Positions 52,648 to 61,440 of a stretch of DNA of 64,000 nt are shown here, piece by piece; within the stretch, counting starts at the first letter, position 1; each line of letters begins with the position of its first letter. Made by a program: the position numbers and the translations under genes. The stretch comes from Alistipes sp. (GTDB lineage: Bacteria; Bacteroidota; Bacteroidia; Bacteroidales; Rikenellaceae), in NCBI GenBank assembly GCA_031285405.1, contig JAITWH010000026.1:1-64000 (forward strand). The letters are read 5' to 3'. The notes beneath the pieces were generated by a model. That model did not search any database and was not told the DNA's origin. It worked only from the letters and a program-made list of their open reading frames with translations.

Positions 52648-53043
52648 GAAAAAGCTGTATCTCCAAAAACTTCGCCCCAACCCGAAAAAACCTTCCGCAC
52701 AATCGACGCCGACAGGCAACAAGGCACAACACGCGGCAAAAGCAAAGCGACTGCAAAATTAATAATTTTTCGGCGAAAACAACACTTCTCCGCGGAAAAC
52801 CGCAAATTCTCGCGAAAAACCTCACACCCAAACAAAAATCCTCACCACTCCCCAAGAAAAAATTCCCATCTTAAACAAAAAATCCACCACCCCAAGCAAA
52901 AAAATCCCCCCATTCAGGAAGCAACCCCCACTTCCGGCCGAATTTTTGTAACTTTGAAAACCCAAAACCGAGTCAAAAACCGAATCAAAAAGCCAACAAC
53001 AGAACCAAAAACCAACAAAAAATAACAACAAAAACCAAAAAAC
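52648..53043. other. non-coding stretch with divergent promoters for tRNA-Ser and mscL
   Basis: No gene. TAATTTTGC on the minus strand (52753-52761) could drive the tRNA, about 105 bases upstream of it. TAACTTTG on the plus strand (52949-52956) fits the mscL promoter, with a leader of 87 bases very rich in A and C (AACCAACAAAAAATAAC). Confidence 0.5.
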
Positions 53044-53448
53044 ATGAAGTTCATAGAAGAGTTCAAGACATTCGCCCTGCGAGGCAACGTGATGGACATG
53101 GCCGTGGGTGTGATCATCGGCGGCGCGTTCCAGAAAATCATCTCGTCGATCGTTGGCGACATCATCATGCCGCCGCTGGGCATGCTTCTGGGGCGCGTCG
53201 ACTTCACGGCGTTGGCCGTCACGCTCAACCCCTCGGCCGTTGCGACGGGCGCGGCACCGGTGCTGTGGCGCTACGGGGCGTTCATCCAGACGTGCCTCGA
53301 TTTCCTGATCCTCGCGCTGTGCGTGTTCCTGTTGGTGAAGGCCCTCAACGCCCTCAAACGCAAGAGCACTGCCGCCACTCCGCCCCCCGCACCCACCGCC
53401 ACCGAAACCCTCCTCACCGAGATCCGCGACCTCCTCTCGAAGAGATAG
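53044..53448 (+). CDS. mscL: large-conductance mechanosensitive channel
   Basis: MscL is the pentameric emergency valve that opens under membrane tension. The 134-residue protein has the amphipathic N-terminus [22 protein letters not shown]1 ([20 protein letters not shown], gate), a short periplasmic loop, TM2 ([19 protein letters not shown]) and a charged C-terminal helix ([15 protein letters not shown]). Length is standard. Monocistronic with a clear terminator. Confidence 0.96.
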   Translation: MKFIEEFKTFALRGNVMDMAVGVIIGGAFQKIISSIVGDIIMPPLGMLLGRVDFTALAVTLNPSAVATGAAPVLWRYGAFIQTCLDFLILALCVFLLVKALNALKRKSTAATPPPAPTATETLLTEIRDLLSKR

Positions 53449-53487
53449 CCGCACTCTCAATTAAGAAATAAGCTACGCAGAACAGAA

Positions 53488-53516
53488 AAAGCGTCCTATT
53501 ATTATAAGGACGCTTT
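53488..53516 (+). terminator. mscL terminator
   Basis: AAAGCGTCCT pairs with AGGACGCTTT around a nine-base loop, followed by CTTTGCTTTG. The hairpin is flanked by two GCTACGC/GCGTAGC modules in opposite orientation. Confidence 0.75.
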
Positions 53517-53520
53517 CTTT

Positions 53521-53575
53521 GCTTTGCGTAGCTTTTTATATCGCGTTAGCACTAACAACTAACCACTAATAACTA
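53521..53575 (-). repeat. heptads and GCGTAGC module after infB
   Basis: From the infB stop (TAG) on the minus strand: TTATTAGTGGTTAG, then TTGTTAGTGCTAACGCG, then GATATAAAAAGCTACGC. Same order and orientation as after rimP and lipB. Confidence 0.7.
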
Positions 53576-56500
53576 TCGTTTAACCTCGACGGTTTCATAC
53601 CCCTCAATAATATCCCCGATATGGATATCATTGAATCCGTCGATGTTAAGCCCGCATTCGAGTCCTGTGCCGACCTCCTTGGCGTCGTCCTTAAACCGCT
53701 TCAGCGAACCCAACCGCCCCGTATGCACCACGATACCGTCGTGAATAACGCGAATATGGGTCGACCGCGTGATCTTGCCCTCGCGCACGATACAACCTGC
53801 GATTGTGCCCACTTTCGAGATTTTGAAGGTCTCCAACACCTCCACCGAGCAGACGATCTCCTCTTTGGTGATCGGTTCGAGCATCCCCTCGATAGCATCT
53901 TTGATATCGTTGATTGCGTCGTAGATGATTGAGTACAAGCGAATTTCGATCTCCTCCTTCTCGGCCAGCTTGCGCGCCGACTGCGACGGACGAACCTGGA
54001 ACCCCACGATGATGGCGTTCGAGGCTGCGGCCAACAGCACGTCGCTCTCCGAAATCTGCCCCACTGCCTTGTGAATCACATTGACCTGCACCTCCTCTTT
54101 CGACAGCTTCACCAGCGAGTCGGTCATCGCCTCGATCGAGCCGTCCACGTCGCCCTTCACAATGATATTCAGCTCCTTGAACGATCCGATGGCTATGCGT
54201 CGCCCGATCTCGTCCAACGTCACATGCTTTTGTGTGCGAAGGCCCTGAGCCCGTTGCAGCTGTTCGCGCTTGCCGGCAATCGAGCGTGCGCTCTTGTCGT
54301 CGTCCATCACGTTGAATGTGTCGCCGGCCTGCGGAGCGCCGTTCAGCCCCAACACCAACACGGGCGTCGACGGCCCGGCGGCCTCGATCTTCCGACCATG
54401 TTCGTCATACATCGCCTTCACGCGTCCGGTATTCGTCCCCGCCAGCAGCACGTCTCCCACTCGCAGGGTTCCGTTCTCGACCAGCACGGTAGAGACATAC
54501 CCGCGCCCCTTGTCCAGCGTCGACTCGATCACGGCGCCGCTCGCTTTCCGATGCGGATTAGCCTTAAGATCAAGCAGTTCGGCCTCCAGTAGCACCTTCT
54601 CCAGCAGCTTGTCCAGATTGAGCCCCTGCTTTGCCGACACATCCTGACTCTGATACTTTCCGCCCCAGTCCTCCACCAGATAGTTCATCTGCGCCAACTG
54701 CTCCTTGATGCGCTCGGGGTCGGCCGAAGGCTTATCTATCTTGTTGATAGCAAACACCATAGGCACCCCCGCGGCAACGGCATGGTTGATCGCCTCCACC
54801 GTCTGGGGCATCACGCTGTCGTCGGCCGCCACAATGATGATCGCCACGTCGGTAATTTTCGCCCCGCGAGCACGCATCGCCGTGAACGCCTCGTGACCAG
54901 GGGTGTCCAAGAAGGTGATCTTCTGCCCGTTGAGCTCCACGCTGTAAGCACCGATGTGCTGCGTGATGCCCCCCGCCTCGCCGCCTATCACGTTGGTTTT
55001 GCGAATGTTGTCCAGCAGCGAAGTTTTACCGTGGTCGACGTGCCCCATCACCGTCACGATCGGCGGTCTGGGCGAGAGGTCTTCGGGCCGGTCGGCCTCC
55101 TCCACGTCGTCGATGTGCTCTTGGATCTCGGCGCTCACAAACTCGACCTTGTAACCGAACTCCTCGGCCACGATCACGAGCGCCTCGGCGTCCAACCGCT
55201 GATTGATCGACACCATGAGGCCCAGATTCATGCACGCCATGATGACATTCGTCACCGGCACATCCATCATGGTCGCAAGCTCGCTAACTGTCACAAATTC
55301 AGTCACCTGCAACGTGCTCGAAGCCATCTCGCTGCGCTCCATCTCCTCCGACGCCCTCTGCGACGCGAGGTCGCGTTTGTCCTTGCGATACTTGGCGCCC
55401 TTGCCCTTGACCCCCTTGGCGGTCAACCGCGCGAGGGTCTCCTTGACCTGCTTCTGCACCTCCTCGTCGTTCACCTCGGGGCGCACGACGGGCCTCGGGG
55501 CGCCCTTTTTCTTACCTTTTCCGGCTGCGTTCGGACCGCCCGGGCCTCTGCCTCCGGGGCCGCCCTGCGCACCCGCGCCGCCGCCTCCGAACTTGCCTTT
55601 TCCGCCACCCTGACCGCCTTGACCGCCACCCTGACCCTGCGGTAGCGGCTTGGTGACGTCCACTTTATCTTTGGTTATGCGCTTACGTTTTTCGCGCCGT
55701 CCGCCTCGCGAGCTATCGGTCGGCAGCGTCGACACGTCGATCTTGCCCAACACCTTGGGGCCGTTGAGCCTCCCCTCGTCCTCGGCGCGAAACACATTCG
55801 TGGTACTCTCCGCAACGCGCTCGTCATAGGTTTTGGTCTGCACCACCACCTCGGGCTTCGGCTGCGGCGGCACCACCGGCCTCACTGTCGGCGCCTGCTG
55901 CACCGGTCGATTGCTCTGCACACCCGAACCAGATCTCGCATCCGTTCTGTTCCGACCACTATCGCGACCGCCATCACGGCCGCTACCCCGACCACCTTGT
56001 TTTGCGTAGCCCGAATCGCCGCCGGCGTTCCGGCCGCGACCACCCCGATGCTCTGCGTAGCCCGAACCGCCGCCGGCGTTCCGGCCGCCGTCTGAGCCCC
56101 GCCCGCCCGACAGATCAATTCTACCCAGCACCTTCGGCCCGACGGTCTGAGCCTCCACCTCCACACTCTCCTTCACCGGAGCCGCAACTGCCTCAGGGGC
56201 AGCAATAACAGGAGCCGCAACCACTTCCGGAGCAGCCACAACCGGAGCCGCAACACTCGCCGCCCCCGAACCCTCGGAAGCTGATGCTGCGTAGCCCAAA
56301 CCGCTGTCGGCGTTCCGACCAGCCTCAGTCTCAGCCGACCGGCCCGTAGAAATAGAAGAAGGAGATGTCATCGAAGCCGAAGCCGCCGCCGCCCCCGCCG
56401 AGGAACCAGAACCCAAACCCAAACCCGAAACCTCGGTCGGTGGCGGTACATTGGCGGTCTTCGACTTGATGACTACCTCTTCCTTGTAACTTTCCTGCTG

Positions 56501-56767
56501 CGACCTCGTCGGTGTCTCTTTGCGGTCGTTGAGCGAGATCGCCTCGCCGCGCAACCCGCCCAACCGCTCGCGAATGGCCTGCGACGAACCGGTCGGTCGT
56601 CCCTTGCCGAACTCGCGTTCGATCACGTCGTACACCTCGGGAGAGATCTGAGTGTTTGGCGAATTCTCAATCGCGACCCCCTTTTTGGCAAGGTGGTCGG
56701 TGATCGTCGCCAGCCCCACGCCGAACTCCCGGGCCGCCTGCAATAATCTTATCTTTTTTTCTGTCAT
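53573..56767 (-). CDS. infB: translation initiation factor IF-2
   Basis: IF-2 is the GTPase that brings initiator tRNA to the ribosome. The 1064-residue protein begins [17 protein letters not shown] (first IF2_N domain). A disordered linker (about 60-440) follows, with [16 protein letters not shown] repeats and three GRNAGG...SGYA inserts that come from the dispersed repeat. Then come a second IF2_N domain ([16 protein letters not shown]) and the GTPase with [10 protein letters not shown] (about 573-582), DTPGHEAF and NKIDKP. I use the ATG at 56767. Last gene of rimP-nusA-infB. Confidence 0.97.
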   Translation of the reverse strand: MTEKKIRLLQAAREFGVGLATITDHLAKKGVAIENSPNTQISPEVYDVIEREFGKGRPTGSSQAIRERLGGLRGEAISLNDRKETPTRSQQESYKEEVVIKSKTANVPPPTEVSGLGLGSGSSAGAAAASASMTSPSSISTGRSAETEAGRNADSGLGYAASASEGSGAASVAAPVVAAPEVVAAPVIAAPEAVAAPVKESVEVEAQTVGPKVLGRIDLSGGRGSDGGRNAGGGSGYAEHRGGRGRNAGGDSGYAKQGGRGSGRDGGRDSGRNRTDARSGSGVQSNRPVQQAPTVRPVVPPQPKPEVVVQTKTYDERVAESTTNVFRAEDEGRLNGPKVLGKIDVSTLPTDSSRGGRREKRKRITKDKVDVTKPLPQGQGGGQGGQGGGKGKFGGGGAGAQGGPGGRGPGGPNAAGKGKKKGAPRPVVRPEVNDEEVQKQVKETLARLTAKGVKGKGAKYRKDKRDLASQRASEEMERSEMASSTLQVTEFVTVSELATMMDVPVTNVIMACMNLGLMVSINQRLDAEALVIVAEEFGYKVEFVSAEIQEHIDDVEEADRPEDLSPRPPIVTVMGHVDHGKTSLLDNIRKTNVIGGEAGGITQHIGAYSVELNGQKITFLDTPGHEAFTAMRARGAKITDVAIIIVAADDSVMPQTVEAINHAVAAGVPMVFAINKIDKPSADPERIKEQLAQMNYLVEDWGGKYQSQDVSAKQGLNLDKLLEKVLLEAELLDLKANPHRKASGAVIESTLDKGRGYVSTVLVENGTLRVGDVLLAGTNTGRVKAMYDEHGRKIEAAGPSTPVLVLGLNGAPQAGDTFNVMDDDKSARSIAGKREQLQRAQGLRTQKHVTLDEIGRRIAIGSFKELNIIVKGDVDGSIEAMTDSLVKLSKEEVQVNVIHKAVGQISESDVLLAAASNAIIVGFQVRPSQSARKLAEKEEIEIRLYSIIYDAINDIKDAIEGMLEPITKEEIVCSVEVLETFKISKVGTIAGCIVREGKITRSTHIRVIHDGIVVHTGRLGSLKRFKDDAKEVGTGLECGLNIDGFNDIHIGDIIEGYETVEVKR
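56003..56036 (-). repeat. GCGTAGC module inside infB, copy 1
   Basis: Plus-strand GCGTAGCCCGAATCG then CCGCCGGCGTTCCGGCC, matching the intergenic module. On the sense strand it encodes [12 protein letters not shown] in the disordered linker. Confidence 0.85.
56053..56090 (-). repeat. GCGTAGC module inside infB, copy 2
   Basis: CTGCGTAGCCCGAACCG then CCGCCGGCGTTCCGGCC; encodes [12 protein letters not shown]. It lies 16 bases from copy 1, in the same frame and orientation. Confidence 0.85.
56287..56320 (-). repeat. GCGTAGC module inside infB, copy 3
   Basis: CTGCGTAGCCCAAACCG then CTGTCGGCGTTCCGACC; encodes [12 protein letters not shown], in the same frame as the other two copies. Confidence 0.8.
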
Positions 56768-56778
56768 AGTACTTTTCC

Positions 56779-56893
56779 AATCATGAATCATAAATCATGA
56801 ATCATGAATTTTCGAGCGGCAAAGCCGCAGGCTTTTAAAATTACGTGCGAAGCACACCCCGATTCATGATTCATAATTCATGATTCATGATTC
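56779..56893 (-). repeat. heptad-bounded palindromic element, copy 2 (nusA-infB gap)
   Basis: On the minus strand: TGAATCA/AATCATG heptads just after the nusA stop, a core with GTGTGCTTCGCACG and AAAAGCCTGCGGCTTTGCCG, then inverted heptads up to the infB start. It is a diverged copy of 9545-9650. Confidence 0.8.
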
Positions 56894-56896
56894 GAC

Positions 56897-58126
56897 TCAC
56901 TCAAACTCACTCTTCAGAATATCCATCACCTCTTTAATAGTCTCCACCTCCAAATCCGTCCGAGCCGCCAGCTCTTCGACGGTATGTTCGAGCACCCGTT
57001 TGGCGGTGTCGCATCCGACACTCTTCAGCGTGTCGATGATCCACTGGTCGATCTCGTCGCCGAACTCGTCCAACTTCACATCCTCCTCTTCGACCTCGCG
57101 ATAGACGTCGATGTCGTACCCCGTCAGCATGCTCGCCAACCGAATGTTCAACCCCCCCTTACCGATTGCCAGCGCCACTTCGCTCGGCTTGAGGTACACG
57201 GCCGCTGTCTTTTTCTCGTCGTCCAACACGATGTTCGATATCCTCGCGGGGTTCAACGCCCTCTGGATAAACAGCTGATTGTTAGATGTGTAGTTCACCA
57301 CGTCGATATTCTCATTCCTCAGCTCCTTGACGATCGAGTAGATTCTCGACCCCTTCATACCGACGCACGCGCCCACAGGGTCGATGCGCTCGTCGTAAGA
57401 CTCGACGGCCACCTTGGCCCTCTCGCCAGGGATTCGCGCGATCTTCTTGATGGTGATCAACCCGTCGAAAATCTCCGGCACCTCCAACTCGAACAACCTC
57501 TCCAGAAACTCGTTAGCCGTGCGACTCAAAATAATCTTCGGCGAGTTGTTAATCATCTCCACCTTAGACACGATGGCACGAATCGTCTCGCCCTTGCGAA
57601 AGAAGTCGCCCGGAATCTGCTCACCCTTCGGTAGCACCAACTCGTTGTCGTCGTCGTCAAACACGACGGTCTCCTTTTTCCACACCTGATACACCTCGGC
57701 GGTGATTATCTCGCCCACCTTGTCCTTATACTTCTCATACAGGCTCGCCTTTTCGAGGTCCAATATGCGCGAAGCAAGGTTCTGCCTCAGCGACAACACG
57801 GCCCGCCTGCCAAACGACGCCAACTTGATCTCGTCGGCAATCTCTTCGCCCACCTCGTAGCTATCGTCGATCTTCTTCACGTCGCTCAGCGATATCTGTT
57901 GCTGTTCGTTCTCAACCTCTCCGTCGGGCACGATCACTCGGTTACGCCAAATTTCGAGGTCACCTTTGTCGGCGTTGATGATGATGTCGAAGTTCGAATC
58001 GTCCTCGTACATCTTCTGGAGCATGTGTCGGAAGACATCCTCCAGCACGCCGATCATGGTGCTTTTGTCGATATTCTTAAGCTCTTTGAACTCCGCAAAG
58101 TTGCTTATCAGGTTTAGAGTATCCAT
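56897..58126 (-). CDS. nusA: transcription termination/antitermination factor NusA
   Basis: NusA binds RNA polymerase and RNA to modulate pausing, termination and antitermination. The 409-residue protein has the N-terminal domain (NIDKSTMIGVLEDVFRHML), S1 (about 130-200, VGEIITAEVYQVWKKETVV), KH1 and KH2 (VGACVGMKGSRIYSIVKELR; ALAIGKGGLNIRLASMLTGY) and a C-terminal helix-hairpin-like region. It is the middle gene of rimP-nusA-infB, separated from both neighbours by repeat elements. Confidence 0.97.
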   Translation of the reverse strand: MDTLNLISNFAEFKELKNIDKSTMIGVLEDVFRHMLQKMYEDDSNFDIIINADKGDLEIWRNRVIVPDGEVENEQQQISLSDVKKIDDSYEVGEEIADEIKLASFGRRAVLSLRQNLASRILDLEKASLYEKYKDKVGEIITAEVYQVWKKETVVFDDDDNELVLPKGEQIPGDFFRKGETIRAIVSKVEMINNSPKIILSRTANEFLERLFELEVPEIFDGLITIKKIARIPGERAKVAVESYDERIDPVGACVGMKGSRIYSIVKELRNENIDVVNYTSNNQLFIQRALNPARISNIVLDDEKKTAAVYLKPSEVALAIGKGGLNIRLASMLTGYDIDVYREVEEEDVKLDEFGDEIDQWIIDTLKSVGCDTAKRVLEHTVEELAARTDLEVETIKEVMDILKSEFE

Positions 58127-58184
58127 CTATTTAGTGTTTTTTTAATTTTCTGTTTCCTAATCTCCCCGCCACCCCCTCGCAAGC

Positions 58185-58262
58185 CCGTTTCCGCGTAGCT
58201 TTATACTGCGTAGCTTTATATCGCGTTAGCACTAACCACTAATAACTAACCACTAACCACTA
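58185..58262 (-). repeat. TTAGTGG heptads and two GCGTAGC modules (rimP-nusA gap)
   Basis: From the rimP TAG stop: GTAGTGGTTAGTGGTTAG and TTATTAGTGGTTAG, then GCTAACGCG, then GATATAAAGCTACGCAG and TATAAAGCTACGCGG. The array starts at the stop codon itself. Confidence 0.75.
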
Positions 58263-58823
58263 CTTGAAGTCAATATGCTCCCGAACCGCCTTAACATCGT
58301 CGAGCGAAAAAGTCTTCGTAACCTCCACAATCTCAGGCCGTTTCTTACCCTCGACTTTTTGTTTTTCGCTGTAAATCAGTGTAATGTTCCCCTCGTCGAA
58401 GGCCACCAAAGTCGCAAGTATCTTAGCCCCACTACCAAAAGCCACCTCGACCTGCCGACCGACCAGCTTGCGAAACTGCCTCGCCACACGCAGGGGCTGC
58501 CCGATTCCGGCCGACGACACGGTGAGCGAAAAATCCTCGACATCCCTGTCGAACCTCGCCTCGACAGCCTTGGTGATGGCTGCGCAATCCTCGACCCGCA
58601 CGCCCCGCGGCCTCCCGTCGGCACCCCTCGCGTCGCAGTCGACAAACACCTCGATCTCGTCGCCGTGCGCCTTCACCTCCACGAGGAACAGCCCGCCGCC
58701 CGAAAACTCGCTCCCGTCCGAAAGCTCGCCGCCGCCCGACGTTTCACCATCCACGGCGACGGCCTCCGCCATCTCCGCCAGCACCTCATTTACCGCTACC
58801 GTAATATCTTTTGGGTCAACCAT
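58260..58823 (-). CDS. rimP: ribosome maturation factor RimP
   Basis: RimP is required for maturation of the 30S subunit. The 187-residue protein starts MVDPKDITVAVNEVLAEMAE at 58823 and has the family segments EVKAHGDEIEVFVDCDARG, VEDCAAITKAVEARFDRDVE, LTVSSAGIGQPLRVARQFRK and LDDVKAVREHIDF. An insertion rich in Gly and Ser (GETSGGGELSDGSEFSGGG, residues about 27-45) is not usual for RimP and could be repeat-derived. First gene of rimP-nusA-infB. Confidence 0.92.
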   Translation of the reverse strand: MVDPKDITVAVNEVLAEMAEAVAVDGETSGGGELSDGSEFSGGGLFLVEVKAHGDEIEVFVDCDARGADGRPRGVRVEDCAAITKAVEARFDRDVEDFSLTVSSAGIGQPLRVARQFRKLVGRQVEVAFGSGAKILATLVAFDEGNITLIYSEKQKVEGKKRPEIVEVTKTFSLDDVKAVREHIDFK

Positions 58824-58844
58824 TTGGCTCAAACTAATTAACAG

Positions 58845-58868
58845 TTTAGGGGACTCTCGTCCCCTAAA
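58845..58868 (-). promoter_or_regulatory. perfect 10-bp leader hairpin of the rimP-nusA-infB mRNA
   Basis: On the minus strand TTTAGGGGAC pairs perfectly with GTCCCCTAAA around a GAGA loop (GNRA type). It lies in the 5' leader, about 20 bases upstream of the rimP ATG and 18 bases after the promoter box. There is no U tract after it. Confidence 0.65.
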
Positions 58869-58885
58869 CATCCCTCTTTCACAGC

Positions 58886-58894
58886 GCAAAGATA
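58886..58894 (-). promoter_or_regulatory. promoter of rimP-nusA-infB
   Basis: Minus-strand TATCTTTGC fits TAnnTTTG exactly. The leader to the rimP ATG is about 55-60 bases and carries the hairpin. Confidence 0.65.
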
Positions 58895-58901
58895 GTTATA
58901 A

Positions 58902-59068
58902 TAATTGAAAATTGAAAATTGAAAGTTGAAAATGCCGGAACGCCGGCGGCGATTTTAGCTACGCAGAAAAATAATGTCGCGTAGCCTCGGCGTCGCGTAG
59001 CCAATTTTCAATTTTCAATTAATGTCGCGTTAGCCCCCATTTTCAATTTTCAATTTTCAACTTTCAAT
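58902..59068 (-). repeat. composite heptad-bounded element between recJ and rimP
   Basis: From the recJ stop on the minus strand: TTGAAAA heptads, GGCTAACGCGACATTAATTG, more heptads, GGCTACGCG twice, then the module in inverse (CTGCGTAGCTAAAATCG, CCGCCGGCGTTCCGGC), then inverted heptads. Both ends carry the same heptad in opposite orientation. Confidence 0.75.
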
Positions 59069-60829
59069 TCACTGAACCGGCTTAATATCCTTAACCCGCA
59101 GCTGCGGAGTCACCGTCCCCCGAAAGTGGTTCTCGACGATCGTGTAGCACACATCGACCTGCCGCCCGCTGCGCACCCACTCGAAGTGCTGCGGCTGTCC
59201 GAAGGCGATGGCGGGTATCGACGTGTTGGGCTTCTCCCTCTGCACCAGATCCATCTTGAGATGCTCATGCTCGGCCCCCACCAACTTTGCGTCGCCACGG
59301 TTCGAAGCGCCGTAGGTCACAAACACCGGCGCCGTGTTGCCCGGCCCAAAGGGCTGAAAACGCAGCAGGTTGCGCCGAAACTCGGGCGTGATGTCCGAAA
59401 AGAGCAGTTTCGAGTCGATCTCCACGGTGGGCCTCAGCAGACTGTCGACGATGTTCTCCTCGACGTATGCGTTGAAGCGTCGCGTGAACTCGGCCACGTT
59501 TTCGGGCTTCATGGTGAGTCCGGCGGCGTACATGTGTCCCCCGAAGTTTTCGAGAATATCGGCACACGACTCCACCGCCCCATACAGATCGAACCCGGGC
59601 ACGCTTCGAGCCGACCCCGTGGCGAACCCATTCGAAAGGGTCATCACCACCGTCGGCCGATAGTATGTCTCGATCAGCCGCGACGCGACGATCCCCACTA
59701 TCCCCTTCATCCACCGCGGGTTGTAGATCACCGTACACTTCATCTTCTTGAGCACGGGGTCGCTCTCGATCAGGTCGTGCGCCTCCTGAGTCACGGTTCG
59801 GTCGATCGTTTTGCGGTCGCTGTTCGCCTCGTCGATCTGTGCGCCGAACAACTTTGCAGCATCCTCGTCGCGCTCGATCATCAGGTTCACCGCGCTGTGG
59901 CCGCCCGAAAACTCGTCACCCTCGCCCATGCGCATCCTCCCCGCGGCGTTGATGCGGGGCCCGATCTTGAACACGATGTCGTCGATGGTGATCCGATGTC
60001 CGCCGCCGCTCGACAATCCGCAGATCTTGATGATCGACTGCAACCCCTTGTTGGGGTTTGTGTTGAGCCGCTCCAACCCGTAGTAGGCCAAAATTCTGTT
60101 CTCACCCGTCACCGGCACGATGTCGCTCGCGATAGATATCACCACCAAGTCCAGCAGCCGCTCGATCTCGCTGAAGGCGATGCCGTGCCGCTGACAGTAG
60201 GCCTGCGCGATCTTGAACCCCACCCCGCACCCGCTCAACTCCTGAAACGGATAGTTGCAGTCGGGCCGCTTGGGGTCGAGCACCGCCACGGCGTTCGGCA
60301 ACTCGCTGCCGGCCAGATGGTGGTCGGTGATGATGAAGTCGATTCCCAGTCCGCGCGCGTACTCCACCTTTTCCACCGCTTTGATCCCGCAGTCGAGCGT
60401 GATGACGAGCGAAACCCCGTGCGCCTTGGCGTAGTCGATCCCCCTGATCGACACCCCGTAGCCCTCTTTGTAGCGGTCGGGAATGTAGAACATCAGGTTT
60501 TCGTGCCCCAACCGCCTCAGGAAGCTGTACAGCAACGCCACGGCGCTCGTGCCGTCCACGTCGTAGTCGCCCCAGATCATCACCGTCTCGCCGTCGGCCA
60601 CAGCTCGCGAGATGCGGTCGATGGCCTTGTCCATGTCTTTCAACAGGAACGGGTCGTGCAGATCGGTGAGCGACGGGTTGAAGAACCCCTCCGCCTCTTC
60701 CGGTGTTTCGATGCCGCGCTGAACCAGCAGGTTGGCCAGGACGGGCGACAGACCGAGCGCCTTCGAGAGACTCTCGACCCGCGCCGGATCACCCTGATCG
60801 AGGATAACCCATTGTTTTTCTATTGGCAT
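59069..60829 (-). CDS. recJ: single-stranded-DNA exonuclease RecJ
   Basis: RecJ degrades single-stranded DNA 5' to 3' in recombination and mismatch repair. The 586-residue protein has the DHH motifs WGDYDVDGTSAVALLY (I), FIITDHHLAGSELPNAVAV and LDPKRPDC (III), SGCGVGFKIA, and the DHHA1 region (GPRINAAGRMRMG, GGHMYAAGLTMKPE), followed by an OB-like C-terminal part. Length fits bacterial RecJ. Probably cotranscribed with the four-helix-bundle gene, though a repeat element separates them. Confidence 0.95.
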   Translation of the reverse strand: MPIEKQWVILDQGDPARVESLSKALGLSPVLANLLVQRGIETPEEAEGFFNPSLTDLHDPFLLKDMDKAIDRISRAVADGETVMIWGDYDVDGTSAVALLYSFLRRLGHENLMFYIPDRYKEGYGVSIRGIDYAKAHGVSLVITLDCGIKAVEKVEYARGLGIDFIITDHHLAGSELPNAVAVLDPKRPDCNYPFQELSGCGVGFKIAQAYCQRHGIAFSEIERLLDLVVISIASDIVPVTGENRILAYYGLERLNTNPNKGLQSIIKICGLSSGGGHRITIDDIVFKIGPRINAAGRMRMGEGDEFSGGHSAVNLMIERDEDAAKLFGAQIDEANSDRKTIDRTVTQEAHDLIESDPVLKKMKCTVIYNPRWMKGIVGIVASRLIETYYRPTVVMTLSNGFATGSARSVPGFDLYGAVESCADILENFGGHMYAAGLTMKPENVAEFTRRFNAYVEENIVDSLLRPTVEIDSKLLFSDITPEFRRNLLRFQPFGPGNTAPVFVTYGASNRGDAKLVGAEHEHLKMDLVQREKPNTSIPAIAFGQPQHFEWVRSGRQVDVCYTIVENHFRGTVTPQLRVKDIKPVQ

Positions 60830-60875
60830 GACTTTTCATATTTAATTATTCTCTTTTCTTCAGTTGTTAGTGGTC

Positions 60876-60960
60876 AGTGATAAGTGGTTAGTGCTAACGC
60901 GGGTTACAATGATTTTGGCTACGCAAAATTTTATCGCGTTAGCACTAACCACTTATCACT
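60876..60960. repeat. 85-bp palindromic heptad element upstream of recJ
   Basis: Arms 60876-60901 and 60935-60960 are perfect 26-bp inverted copies built of AGTGATA-AGTGGTT-AGTGCTAACGCG, flanking a GGCTACGC module. It lies between the four-helix-bundle gene's stop and the recJ start. Confidence 0.85.
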
Positions 60961-60966
60961 AATCAC

Positions 60967-61326
60967 TCACCGATCGTTACTTGTCGATTTAACGGTCTTG
61001 ATCGAGCTCGTGATCATCTTGATGATCTCGACCGCATCGTCGTGAATACTTTCAAACTCATGTTTTGAAACATACTCCGTCTCCACCATCAAATTCAACC
61101 AATAAATCGTTTCGTTACTCTCTTTTTGCGCGACAGCCATTTTGTGTATAAAATCGGCCTTGCTTTCCGAATGCTCGGCTTCGCACACCATGGCCCCCAC
61201 TGCAGTCCCACTTTTCAGTATCTGTTTGGACAACACAAATTCCTTCTTGCTCTCACTCAAGTGTTTGTATAGGTTCACAATTCGCACGGCGAACTTAAAA
61301 CTCTTCTTCTTTAAAACACTCTCCAT
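60967..61326 (-). CDS. four-helix-bundle protein (S23/IVP-like)
   Basis: A 119-residue, mostly helical protein: FKFAVRIVNLYKHLSESKKE, LSKQILKSGTAVGAMVCEAE, FIHKMAVAQKESNETIYWL and MVETEYVSKHEFESIHDDA. This is the four-helix-bundle family often found inside 23S rRNA intervening sequences and, as Avd, beside diversity-generating retroelements. Here it is alone with no reverse transcriptase. Its lower GC than the neighbours suggests horizontal arrival. Function is unknown. Confidence 0.8.
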   Translation of the reverse strand: MESVLKKKSFKFAVRIVNLYKHLSESKKEFVLSKQILKSGTAVGAMVCEAEHSESKADFIHKMAVAQKESNETIYWLNLMVETEYVSKHEFESIHDDAVEIIKMITSSIKTVKSTSNDR

Positions 61327-61440
61327 GTCTCCGTGTCCGTTTGGCTGTTTAGTTAATTACTCTATAAATGTATACCGAGTAGTTATTTATACTGCGTAGC
61401 TATTTATACCGCGTTAGCACTAACCACTAACCACTAACCA
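61327..61440 (-). repeat. GCGTAGC module and TTAGTGG heptads after lipB
   Basis: From the lipB stop on the minus strand: five heptads (61419-61453, three of them beyond the stop), GCTAACGCG, then GGTATAAATAGCTACGCAG and a decayed copy TATAAATAACTACTCGG. No promoter box for the four-helix gene is clear here. Confidence 0.7.

Noticed and set aside
60967..61326. The four-helix-bundle gene as an Avd accessory of a diversity-generating retroelement.
   Set aside because: No reverse transcriptase, template repeat or variable repeat is visible in the window.
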